DNA from: Aporrectodea caliginosa
Taxonomy: Eukaryota > Annelida > Clitellata > Crassiclitellata > Lumbricidae
Reading direction: 5' to 3'
NCBI GenBank assembly: GCA_020284085.1
Contig: JACEVL010000941.1
Span: 272,501-336,500 of the forward strand
Length of the DNA: 64,000 nt
The notes below the pieces were generated by a model. It was not told where the DNA came from, made no database searches, and saw nothing but the letters and a program-made list of their open reading frames with translations. Shown piece after piece: positions 36,749 through 49,400 of the stretch (within the stretch, counting starts at the first letter, position 1; every line of letters begins with the position of its first letter). Position numbers and translations under genes: made by a program.

Positions 36749-38400
36749 ACTATTTTTCTGTCCAGGGTTAAAGGTTAAGAAAATTGGAAAATCTATTTTT
36801 GTGTCCAACTAAATTACTTCAGATTTTTGACCTACTAAGCAATTTCCTCTGCTTCAGAAATTTAATTAAGGCTGTCTACTTTTCATGAATAACAAATAAG
36901 TTAAACCATAGGTTTATTGTCCAGGTGCAGTAGGGTCATGTTTTCACAAATTGAAAGCGACATAAGTCAATGAAGACGTTCTTTCAAGAAGAACAACCAT
37001 ATAAGGAAGTCTTTGAAAGGCAAATGCTGAGAGCATTTTCAAAGTTGAAGAACGCTGCTAGAGAACGGACGTAGCAGGTTCGGTTCGTGGCCAGTTGAAC
37101 GATGATGTTGCTAGTCAAAGGATGTGGCAGGTCCGTTGCCAGTTGAAGGACTCTGCCAGGCAATGGTTATGCTTTGCTATAAACCTGTCTGTATTTGGCT
37201 TAGGACCTGTTTCATGACAGAGTTGGTGCCATTGTAACAATGAATGTGTATCTCTTCATTCAGTTGTAATATTTTTACTTCCTTTGTTGCACTTATACAA
37301 TGATTTGTACAGTGTAGCGGCATTAAGTTTCAATAGTTGGCCACACTAGGCTTTTGTTAAGGAATATTTAAAATCACACTGCAATTTCAAAGTTTACAAA
37401 AACGGCCAAAGTGTTGGAAATACAGTCATTAAGCTGTTGGAAAAATCAGTTGAGTGCTATATCAGACTCTTCATTCTGTTTCAACGTTTTTACTATTTTA
37501 CTTTGACGACTGTAATATCAGTTGTTATTGGTGTTCAATAAATGTCAGATCAGATAAGGAAATCAAATCATTCCCAGGAATCAGTGACATTTTGCCTTAT
37601 GACAAAGAGCAGTTGAGTAGTTCAACACTCCTACGGGGTCTACTGTTTGTTAAGCATTTTAGGTTATGTTCTAGTCATTGTATTTTTTCCAGAACTTGTC
37701 AAGTTTTGCATTTAGTTACTAAATGATTATTTATTTCACTTGGAAAATGTGTTTTCTTTGCCTTTAAGAATTATTTGATATGGAATAATCTTCAAAATTT
37801 TGCTAAATTTTTTAATGAAAGTTCTGTGTATTGAATCACCACACAACAGGCAAATCAAATTATTGTTCTGCCTAATGCACTTAAAAAGGGTCAAAAGTCT
37901 TGCTATAATTTGAATTACCCTCTCACATAAACAGATTACAGACATAGCATAACATACAACTTCAAGTCATTTTAAATCATGTGCAAAGAATCTAAACAGT
38001 GCAGTTCAAGGTGAACAGTAGTAAACCATAATTATAAACAATTAGGCCTAAATAAACATCATGAGAACTGTAAGTAACGTTTCATTTCTACCTTCTTTTG
38101 TCTTTCTGGCAATTTCCTTGTTGGCTTACCAGTTGCCACCTATCTCCAGGACCGCTCTTGTATTGTGGCTTGTGGTTCTGCTAGCCTGCTAGGTCGCCTT
38201 GAGCTCACTGAGGCAAAACAAAACTGGCTTTTATCAGCAAGCGCTAAAGATGTCCTGTGTCATCTACTGATTGAATGCATTATCCATTTCGGATGATGCA
38301 TTGTAATTGATTGTGATGATGTAATTGATAGTTATCATCATGGTAAGTAAGTAAGTAACTATACATGTATCTACTAAGAGTATATGTAATTGATAGTACT
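36749..38400. other. 3' flank of the zinc-finger gene
   Basis: Probable 3'UTR. An AATAAA at 37537-37542 is the first good polyadenylation signal on the plus strand. 37030-37170 contains loosely repeated GTTGAAG/GGACGTAGCAGGT words. No further gene. Confidence 0.45.
37537..37542 (+). terminator. Candidate polyadenylation signal of the zinc-finger gene
   Basis: AATAAA about 790 bases after the stop codon, followed within 30 bases by TGT-poor sequence, so the cleavage site is unproven. Confidence 0.35.
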
Positions 38401-38408
38401 CACACAGA

Positions 38409-38492
38409 GGGGTCCATCGTGTAGTGGTAACATCACTGGCGTGAAGAGGCTGAAGAGCAGTAGGTAGCGGGATCGCTTCCGTACCAGGGTCC
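38409..38492 (+). mobile_element. tRNA-like sequence (Asp/Glu-type), SINE head or pseudogene
   Basis: TCCATCGTGTAGTGGTAACA resembles the 5' half of tRNA-Glu/Asp with its A-box, and GCGGGATCGCTTCCG resembles a B-box. The spacing (about 45 bases) is longer than in a functional tRNA of this class and the ends do not pair fully, so it is more likely a SINE head or pseudogene. Confidence 0.45.
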
Positions 38493-38747
38493 GATTTGCC
38501 GGGGGTCGGGGGTTGGACCCCCTTGCTTCTTCTTATTGACCCCCTTGCTTCTAGTCTTTGGCCGACCCCCGAGGGGGTCGGCTTGACCCCTCAAATTCAT
38601 TACTCACAGTCCAAGATTTCTCCAGTGGAAAGATCTTGCCCACAGTCCTACACCAAACGACTCCATTATGACCAATCAGCCTGACCCAGCTTCTACCTCC
38701 TCTCTCCTACTCTCTCTGAAAGCCCGCGCACCGATATGCGTGTGTGT

Positions 38748-39787
<1,040 letters not shown>

Positions 39788-40118
39788 CAGTGCTTCCCAA
39801 CCTGAGTTTCGCTGCACGAAAGGGCCCCGTGAACCTGCTCATGGTTGGATGTCAGAAAGGTAGAACCATAACATTTGTGCAGCTTTTTATGTGAAAAGTG
39901 TTAAAATTTATCACTACTAACATAGGTCTATAATTATTTTTCTAAACTGAAAGTAGTGTAGAAATAGTTGTAACCCGCATGATTAATAAAAAAGAAACGT
40001 TTCTTATCAGTAAAATAAAGAACTAACTTGCAGAAAAATAGTTGAAATTAAGGTCAAAGGTGCCGCTGATCTGCCGTTTGTAAGGATGCCATGATCTGAA
40101 AAAGGTTGGGAATCACTG
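39788..40118. mobile_element. 331-bp hAT-type MITE with near-perfect 8-bp target duplication
   Basis: Left tip CAGTGCTTCCCAACCTGAGT; right tip in reverse complement CAGTGATTCCCAACCTTTTT. Flanks are CCCTAATC (39780-39787) and CCCTAATT (40119-40126), seven of eight identical. CAGTG ends with 8-bp duplications indicate hAT. No coding capacity. Confidence 0.8.
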
Positions 40119-40869
40119 CCCTAATTAATCTATCAGTAGGCTACTTTATAAAATAATATGATATCTCACTCTTCTTGTAGGCTGTTACGTCGGCCACTGC
40201 AGTATGGCGCCCTATTATACGGCGCCCCGTTCGGGCCAGCTGGTAATTGTACTGCAAAAAGAACTTTGAGCAGATTGAAAATAATTTAAAAAAATTACTT
40301 GCGATCCAATATCACAAATGAACGCCAATTTCAAACAGTAGGCTACACTAACTATTGCGCATAATGCCATTATTTCAAATATAGGCTGACAGGCCTACTG
40401 TCATTTAAAGTTAATTACAATTTTGCCCTGGAACGTGGTGCCCTTCAAAAACAACCCTTGCCCCACATAAGCAATCCTGGATCCGCCACTGTTCCCGACC
40501 CCTCTGCTTCTTTTTTGACAAATCGGACCCTGTTCCGTACCCTCCCAAAGGTCCACTCAGCCTATCATTTGTGAGATGGCGCGTTTGTAAAATCATAGGC
40601 CTATGTAGGATGTGATGGGTGCCTTGCATGGCTTTCGTATACAGTTAAATTCAACTGCTGTAACTTGTAATCATCCGTTCATACTGAATTGTAATCATAC
40701 TGCTTAATTGTCACTTTGAAAATATTATACGAAGATATAAACAAAATAACTATACTGTGGTAATCATCATGGTAAGTAACTATATCTATAAGAGTATTTT
40801 AGCGATTTAATTCTTGATGGAGGTAGAGGCGTGGTTTAGCGTATTTTATTATATCTCTTATCTGGCAGC
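40119..40869. other. Non-coding
   Basis: No gene. GCAATCCTGGATCCGCCACTG at 40471-40491 (20 bases of it form the CAGTGGCGGATCC tip seen on many DNA transposons) has no confident partner; GCAGTATGGCGCCC at 40200 is a possible one. Confidence 0.35.
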
Positions 40870-41130
40870 GTGTGCTAAATGGAAGCTGAATTGACAACAA
40901 TAATTGTTTCCGTAAATAGAAGTTGGCATTGATGAAAATAATTCGGCAAGCGCGTAGTTTAGCGTCGTACATTATTCGCCTTTGCATGGGTTTCAGCGTT
41001 GGTCGAATACAAGTTCAATTGACGAAAGGAATCCTTGCTAAATAGAAGCGGGATTGATGAAATACTTTGAGCTTAAATAGAAGTGGGATTGATGAAAAGA
41101 ATCTTGCTTAAATAAAAGCTGGATTGCTGA
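40870..41130. repeat. Diverged minisatellite array B, related to array A
   Basis: Units AGAAG(C/T)(G/T)GGATTGATGAAA as in array A, and the same intervening patch (TTAGCGTCGTACATTATTCG, TGGGTTTCAGCGTTGGTCGA) in the same order and strand, so the two arrays share an origin by segmental duplication or a mobile satellite. Confidence 0.8.
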
Positions 41131-43284
41131 CAGAATATCATGAAAATCAGTGAAATAATTAAATTATAATACTCACGCGGCTACCTCCATCATGAATTAA
41201 AATACGCTAAAATACACTTACCACAATAATATACTTTGAGACTAAATCATTCATTCTACTCTGCATGTATTCGTTTTCTTAAATTCTGGAAAAACACCAG
41301 TGAACGTACGCAAACAGCATAATAATTTTTTTATTAATAAAAAAATTAGTTGCGTCTGTGATCGTCCCAAAAGTTATTTAAATATTATTTGCTTACTTGT
41401 TACATAGTCAACAGCAGGGTTCCAGCGTTATGCGTATGACATCATTGACGGCATTTTCATGAGGAATTGTTTACTAACATTCGTACAAAAGTGATTTTAT
41501 CTCTTCTAATTATCTTAATTATGCTTAATGACAGGTAATAGTTCACGCAGCTAATTAACACGATTGCCACTGTGTAAAATCTAGTCACCGCCTTTGATAA
41601 ATACCATCAGATCTAACTATGCAAAGTTTTCCTGTCGTCTGCCTCCATTCATTGAGCCATGCCGTTATTTCTGGCTTTTCGTTTATTTGAATCCGGTGAA
41701 TAAGTCATTTATCAAATGCTTTGAATTTGTCGTGCTTTTGATCGGTATTTATTGAGCTTTGGGCAAGCTTATAATATCGGGGGTTAAAGGATACAGTGCG
41801 TAAGTTTACTGGCGTCGTGAGTGTCGGTTAGGGTCAGAGTTAGGGTTATTGTCGTCATTAGAAGACCTGGTACCGTCCGGCGTCCGCCCAGCATGCCCAA
41901 AGATCCTTCAGCCCACGATACTATAAGTTTGCCCACCTTTGTTAGAAATACTTGTAGGACCTTCAGGTTTTGAGCAAGCAGTGTAGAAACGATCAGCAAA
42001 AATTGTGAATTCACATGTTTTGTAATCATATCGTAGTGTCATCTTTTCTTAAACTAGCCTTTTAAACTGTTCTCTTTCGTCAGGACTGGACTAGGAGCGC
42101 CTCTGGGAGATTACCTCGAACGGGCGCTATATAAATGTTCAGAAGGAATGAATGATTAAATGCTTGAATGAATGATAGAATGTTTATGTTGCACATCTTC
42201 AATGGAAACTCTTCAGAGGACCTTAAAATTTGACAAAACTAAGCCAGGATCGAACCGAATGGTTGCAGGTGCTGATGATAATCAGACAAAGACAGGCAAA
42301 AAACTAATTTTGCGAATCACTAGGCAACCTGTTACAAAACGATGGGTGGACTATGTTAACAATTTTGCTTCGTTGTGAAATTTGTGAAGTTAGGTGGAAG
42401 AAGATTTAACGAATCCCTATGACTGTTGCTTCAATCCTTAATGTTGTGTGAACCTTCCCCATCCCACTGAGATGCACTGGTGGAGTGTGCATCATTTTCC
42501 TGTTACTCATTAGACAGGCAATCACCCTCAGTCAAAAAGACAAGATTGTGCAAGGCCATACAAGACTTGACTGGAACTTGAAGGGTCTGTGCATGATGCA
42601 ATCCATGTGAATCCACGAAGACAGATTTTAGGGCAGTGGACTGTTGAGTTCAGTTTTGGAATGCAATTAACAGTTGAGTTCAGTTTTGCATTTGAGTTCA
42701 TCAGGTTGCCATTGCGTTTGATGCATGTAGCTGACCACATAGTTTGTGCGGAAGGCAGCTAGGAGGTCAGCAGAAGCTCACAGTTTGAGTGTCTTTACAT
42801 GTCCAAAAGTCAGTTTTCTAACTGATGCAGAACTGTCTGTGCTTAAAAGTATCTGAGCCCTAGAGTCTTCAATGATCAGAGCTGCTCTCTTTGGGCCTTG
42901 TTGGTCCCTGTTCATTGTTGTGGAGCAACGGATTTCATATGAATTCCTCATAGAAGGATGCTTCACTTTGTGTTTCGCAACAATGGACAAGAATTGTCCC
43001 ACGAATTGCTCACTCGAGGAGCTGTTGTTGTGTGATTGCAGTTGTGGATCAATGCCTGACCCTAATCCAAGAAATCCACATAAATGAGTTCTATTAGTTG
43101 CACATGCAATTGAAACACTGGTTAATTTGCTATTTAATTCAGTGTTATCCAAGCATTATCAGGTAGTGGTAGCTTATTTGCAATTTTAAATATAAAACAT
43201 TCACCAGCTTTAAGTTTTTTTGGAAGGATATGAAATGTTAGGTCCACTATTTAACTGATTTGTTATTATTATGTTCTGTTTCAG
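41131..43284. other. Upstream region of RAD21, no coding exon recognised
   Basis: About 2.1 kb without a supported gene. A LINE 3' fragment lies at 42085-42160. The promoter and 5'UTR exon of RAD21 should lie here or further upstream, but I cannot point to them. Confidence 0.4.
42085..42160 (+). mobile_element. LINE 3'-end fragment
   Basis: AGGAGCGCCTCTGGG...CGGGCGCTATATAAATG followed by a GGAATGAATGATT tail matches the other LINE 3' ends. Confidence 0.6.
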
Positions 43285-43437
43285 AAATTCATCATGTTCT
43301 ATGCGCATTTCATTTTAAAGAAAAGAGGGCCGCTATCCCGAATATGGTTAGCGGCTCACTGGGATAAAAAGCTTACAAAAGCACATATTTTTGAGACAGA
43401 CATTGAAGGAAGTGTGGAAGAGATTCTTTCACCTCAG
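43285..43437 (+). CDS. RAD21: RAD21 exon 1 of coding model
   Basis: Acceptor TTCTGTTTCAG at 43284, ATG at 43294, 48 codons, donor CCTCAG|GTATCT, phase 0. The acceptor upstream of the ATG implies a separate 5'UTR exon. Confidence 0.95.
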
Positions 43438-46400
43438 GTATCTGCTGTTTTGACTGTCTTTGTGTTAATTTAGTGGCCATTTTAAGTAATAAATCTGTTA
43501 CATAGATGATGACAGTGTAACTAAACATATCAAAAGTAAGTGTTTGAGTATTATCTTTGTGGCTTTTAAAACCTTCCTATCTTGAGTTACATGCTGTCAT
43601 AAACAACTGTCTTCACTGTATTAGAAGTGTGCAGATATTTTGTAAAGTTTTCATGTACCAAGAGTTTATCAATTTGTAGAGCAGTATAATTGAGTACAAG
43701 AATTCAAAAGTACAGTACATACAGTGGTTTTATTCTATAAGTATGCTTAGAAGATTTTTATAAATTGATAACACTGTTTTCATATAATATTATTATTATA
43801 TTTATATTATTATTATTATTATTATTGCTTATTATTTCGCATTTATTCTTCGAAATATCTCCTAGCCATACAATATTTGCTGAACATGTATTATGTTATT
43901 GCAGCTGAAGCTCGCGCTGAGGACTTCTAGTCATCTGCTTCTTGGAGTTGTTCGCATTTATTCTCGGAAAGGCGAAATATCTCCTAGCCGACTGCAATGA
44001 AGCTTTCGTCAAGATCAAGCTGGCGTTTCGACCTGGCATGGTCGATCTTCCTGCAGAAAACCGGGAAGCTAATCTGACGACCATTAACATCCGCGAAGAT
44101 TTCACCAGTTTTGATCTGGATATCGTCGACTTTAAGTAAATGAATTGAACTTGCCAACTTAATCTTATAATTTATTGCTTCATTGAAGGATGTGAATGAA
44201 TACTGTTATAATATACGAGACTTGAAATAACTCAAAGTATGAATTTTTCATGTTGGCCCCATTGGACTCCAGTTCATTCAATAATCTGATAAAATAGTAG
44301 AATTTTAATCATCATAGATGAGAGTTGACTTTGAAGCAAGTGTTGATACTATGTAGAAGTTGTGAATTTATATTCATTATAGTCAAAAACTGGAAGGGTA
44401 AAATGAAAGTATTATTATATGAAGATTTATGAAGTGCAAGTTTAATATAAGTAAATACTATGCAAATGCACTGTTAGTAGCTCGGATTTGTCAGATGACA
44501 TAAACAGGTAAGTCTGATCTCTTGCTGAAGCTTACAATAAAAAGTTCTGGAGCATGAAGTTTGAATGACAGAAAAGTAATGCAGTATTGCTTCTAAATGC
44601 AAAGTTTTCATCATTGAACTATTACTTCCTTAATATAGCTCAGTGTGTATGCATTTTAGATCCAAATGCTCATTTAATTTTTAAGTTTAGCACAAAAGAT
44701 CACCATGTGAAGCTTAATCATGGGCAATAATTGCATGTCTGCTAATAGTTACATGATGTGGCACAATACTTAATGTTTTCTGAATTTTCCCAAGTTGAAG
44801 TATTTGTTAAATTGTGCACTGGAGCTCCTAATTGGTAATATGGTACACTGGTACAGGCTATGAAAATCCTTTGAGCATATGTAATCAGGATCCAGCAGTT
44901 GCTTTCCCATTTTAACCTGCCTCCCAAGTTTCCATGAACTGTTGAATTGAATAGACTTATACCTACTGTACCTACAGATGGCAGAGGTGGACTGTGGTTT
45001 CACTTTGAAGTGACAGTTGATTGATACCTTATGCTACGTCCAATTAAGTCATTATGATAATGGCAAGTGCTGTGGAAGTCCTCAGAAGATAATTATTATG
45101 TGGTAGATTGTTAGCTTTCAAATACTGCCAGCCCAGCCTTTGCTAAGAAGAGCAATTTTCAAGTGTGAAATAAAGGTGCATATAGTGTCCTTAACCAATA
45201 GAAAATGCTGATAAGGAGGAAGTCCATTCCTGGTACATAGTAACATAACAGAAAAATGTGAAGTAGAATACTGAGGATCTGAATTAGATATGGTAGGAGA
45301 TAAAAGGTATCTGGGGCTGATTATTTGGTGTTATTCTTTTTACAGTGAGATTGACTTCCATGCTCGTTTTGCGGTTAACCAGAGTCGACCAGAGGATATA
45401 ACCATGCGTGAGGAAGTTGCCTGCATGCCATTTGTTGGTGATGATGGCTTTGGTAGGTACATACAATCATATTATAAGGTTAACTTGAAAGTGATTGGAC
45501 ATCTTAAGACTTATAACTGAAATCTTGATTTTATCCCTTTTACCTAAATAACAAGTTTGTACTTGCATTTTTAGACTTACAGTGGGGTGGCGAACTTTGT
45601 GTTATCACAGGGCCCGCAACTTAGGGGGGGCCCAAAAATGTCACTGAAAGTTAACATGAACAAGACACCCTAATAATAATATTATGGTTTGATCAGATAT
45701 TCTCTTTTGTCAATATAATGAAAGTCAAATGGTACCAACAATTTAGTTTGTTTCAAAAATATATTAGTGCTATAATATGTTAACTTCCTCTATAATCTAT
45801 AATTATCTTAGAATCCTCGTGACAATTAGCATTGAAAAACAATTTGACTTCTGTCGGCGGGTGCCTGTACAGTTTAGTCTGCACAGGGCCTGAAATATCA
45901 TAAGGCCGACACTGAGACTTGACTCTACCAAGATGTGAGTTCTAAGATAAAGATCATTCTGTTGCTTTTATTATTTTATTTGAAGCTCATATTTGGTGTG
46001 ATTTAGATATTGACATTTTGGAAATACCTGATACTTGCACAGAGTTTTTGATTAAATGCTATGGCATTACTTATGATGTTCACACATTTTGGCATAATAT
46101 GCCTATTTTATAGTGTTTTACTTCATAAGCATTTAGTTGTATACTAGGGTGGAGTGAATCCGAGTGAAAAACAATTTTTTCTCGAATTTCAAAATCCGTT
46201 AGTGATCAAAAGTTGCGTATGGTATCAAAGAAATGCTACAAAAATTTTGAAATTTTTATGTTGACGTCTTCTGCCCTCTACCGGACGATTTAAGGACAAA
46301 ATGGCTGCCAATTACTTCAGATGACTAAAAGTAAAGCATTTTATGTGACAGAAACACGGTTTTAGGCTCTAAATTAAGATTATAGGGTTCAAGGAATGCA

Positions 46401-49400
46401 ATGGAATCAAAGACATATATGTAGTAGGGTGGAGTGAATCCGAGTGAAAAACAATTTTTTCTCGAATTTCAAAATCCGTTAGTGATCAAAAGTTGCGTAT
46501 GGTATCAAAGAAATGCTACAAAAATTTTGAAATTTTTATGTTGACGTCTTCTGCCCTCTACCGGACGATTTAAGGACAAAATGGCTGCCAATTACTTCAG
46601 ATGACTAAAAGTAAAGCATTTTATGTGACAGAAACACGGTTTTAGGCTCTAAATTAAGATTATAGGGTTCAAGGAATGCAATGGAATCAAAGACATATAT
46701 GTAGCACTTCAAAAAATCAAAATGGCGGACAAAATGGCGGCCAGAATCTTAAAATGGCAATTGATGAAGTCATGTATGCAATGGAATCATGATTTCAGGG
46801 TCTGAGTCAACATTTTCGAGGTCAACAAATATGATGAAGCCAATGTCATTCAGGTAGCACTGCACGAAAACCAAAATGGCGGACAAAATGGCGTCCATAT
46901 CCTGGAATTGGCTATTAGTGGAGTTCTGTATGTAATTATTTAGTATTGAAATCACGCTTTGTTTCATATGTTGGCATTATCTTTCTAGCTTCAAGTCTTG
47001 CGCGAACTAATCCATCTCTTGCATGCTGTCCAACAACCAGCAATGATGACTCTGTAACTGTCTTGACAGACCTCTCGACTGCTTGAGTATGGCATGGAAA
47101 CTTTGGAAAGCGAAGTAAATCAATCGCGGAGTCGTCGGCATTGTGGATCAACTGTTCCAGGTCGTCATCATTTATGTCCTTCGTTAGAGGTGGCTCTGTC
47201 ACTTCACATGACTGCCAGTCAATTAATTCTGTATAGTCGGCTGCATGAAAGTTCAAACTTGGGGGGTGAAATATGCGAATTCCTCTCTGAGGCTTCTTAC
47301 TCGATCGCGCCTTCATTATTCTTCTGATTCCTAATTCTCGAATTGATTTCCTCTCATCCGTGATCATTGAAAGAAGTACATTTTCAGGATGAGCAAAGAA
47401 GGCGTTTCTCTGAATAACTGGATCAACTATTGACTTTAAATAATCAGGCAAGTATCGTGATTTGTTAGCAAGCATCCACAGATGCTTCGCACCATCTTTG
47501 CAGGAGGGTTTGGACTTTACTGCAAACCAAACAGGGGCGTAAACTTTCAAAACGAACTCAGTAATTGTCGAGAGACAGTTGCTTGGCTCTTTCGTGGCAA
47601 CGTATAGGCGTAGTATTCTGTTAGCCAAAGTCAACCAACGAGACATTACTAGTTTTCCAGGACTTCGATGCAACAGTGCCTCATCGCATATACCACTAGA
47701 TACAGCTTGAGACATGTCGTACAAGTATCTCTGGTCTGTACTGAGATCCTGCAGAACAGAGTCAGGTAGCACTTGTAAATCGCATTCAATTTGCTGGAAT
47801 TTAACCATTGGCATGTTCTCACATCGTTGAACTTGTGTTCCAAGTTCGCCTGAAAAGCTTCGTGGTCCGGTAGTACTGCCATCAAGTTGCTCGAAGAGGT
47901 GACGTAACGGTAGCTCGTTGGTATGTAATAGGCATATGAACCAGTGGAGTGGACGCTTAAGATGTACTTCTAACAATCTGATAATACCACCCTTATGTCC
48001 TGTGTTGACAGCCGTTCCATCGCATCCCATGACAGCCAATAATTCCATGCTTATATTTCTTTCTTCGAAGAAATCCAGTATGGCCTGCTTTATACACTCA
48101 GCACTGCCACGCACTGGAGCAATATGTCCCAAATAGTTCGAGTCGGGTTCTTCAATCAATACTATGTGTTCTTCAATAACAGTCCTGCGATGTAACTTAC
48201 CTCCAATATTTTCCTGCAGTAGAGTCTTGTCTTTTCTGCCGTCGAAGTATAGACCGCGAAGATCCGAAGAATGGCTTGCGGATTCCTGAAGCAAATCTTC
48301 ACGCAGTCTTTTTCTTTCTCTTCGGAGTTTGGAACGGTCAATAACCTCAGATTTATCGCCAGTTGTTACTATTCCGAAATCTGTAAGTAGGCTCGAAGCA
48401 ATGTCTGCTGCTGCTCTGTCAGATATTCCATATCTCTCTGACGCTTGTGCCGTGTTCGTCAGTCGTCGTCTTTGTTGTGAGTGTTGAGTTTTGGCGATTT
48501 TTTTGTCTTCCATTTCTTCCTTGCCTGCTGAAGATCCATTATCGGTTTCGTCACCTTCAAGGTTTTTGTCAGATGAATAATGTTCATCAAGCTCATCAAC
48601 CGACCTTGATGTTGAAGCACCGCTTGATGTAAGTCGCATCGCTTCGTCCTTCTTTCGTTGTGCTCTAAGCATAAGTTTTTCTGTTTTCGGCCGGTCGATT
48701 GACCCTATCATCATTGTCCTTACAGTTCTTTGGTCTTTTAGAAATTGTCTTTCTTCCACCGGAATCTTTCCTTCTTTTGGACATCTACATGCGGCTGGAT
48801 CTGAGCACTTGCAACTGGCAATGTCAAACAACGTATTTATTGCATGTTCTCTGAATTTTGCGACCTTCTGCTCGTAGTTGGCACTTCTTTTACATGCGGG
48901 GTATCGGATTAACTTTAGATACTGATCATGATGGATTCGCACAAGTTTAGTGATTCGATCTATCGTAACAGTCGGGACAGAGGCCCGTGTCCAAATTTCT
49001 TTCACTTTTTTTACTAGAACACTGACAATTTCGAATGCTTCGGGCTCTTTAACTGGGTGTTTACGTAAATCACGCCTTACCCATTGGTAGTCCTCAAGAA
49101 GATCTCGAATAGTTGGTAAGACATCTAGTTTCATTCGCTTTGCAACTCCAAATATTGGACAGATGCTCACTTTTCTCTTAAGTCTTAAGCGACTCTCAGC
49201 CATTTTGCTTCTACAGTTTGCTAAGAAAATGAAATTCTATCAGAATGTATTTAAAGAATACTACGAATACTACTAAGAATACATAATAGTTTAGGTCACG
49301 TCACGATGATGGAATTCTATCACTTTGGTTGACGTAAACATGAAATATTGCAGGCTAAATTGCCTGACAGTACTGAAAATCAATATGGCGTCCTAAAATC

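Noticed and set aside
38409..38492. Functional tRNA gene
   Set aside because: A- and B-box spacing is too long and the acceptor stem does not close; more like a SINE head or pseudogene. The candidates at 19790 and 23540 fail for similar reasons.
42528..43152. Minus-strand frames just upstream of RAD21
   Set aside because: No domain, no splice signals of good quality, composition like flanking non-coding DNA.
46770..46967. 65-codon frame overlapping the transposase 3' end (and its copy at 49604-49801)
   Set aside because: Overlaps the transposase stop in another frame, has no recognisable motif, and is explained by the subterminal DNA.
47094..48632. Plus-strand frames inside the transposase gene (and copies at +2834)
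   Set aside because: Antisense shadows of the 755-residue gene.
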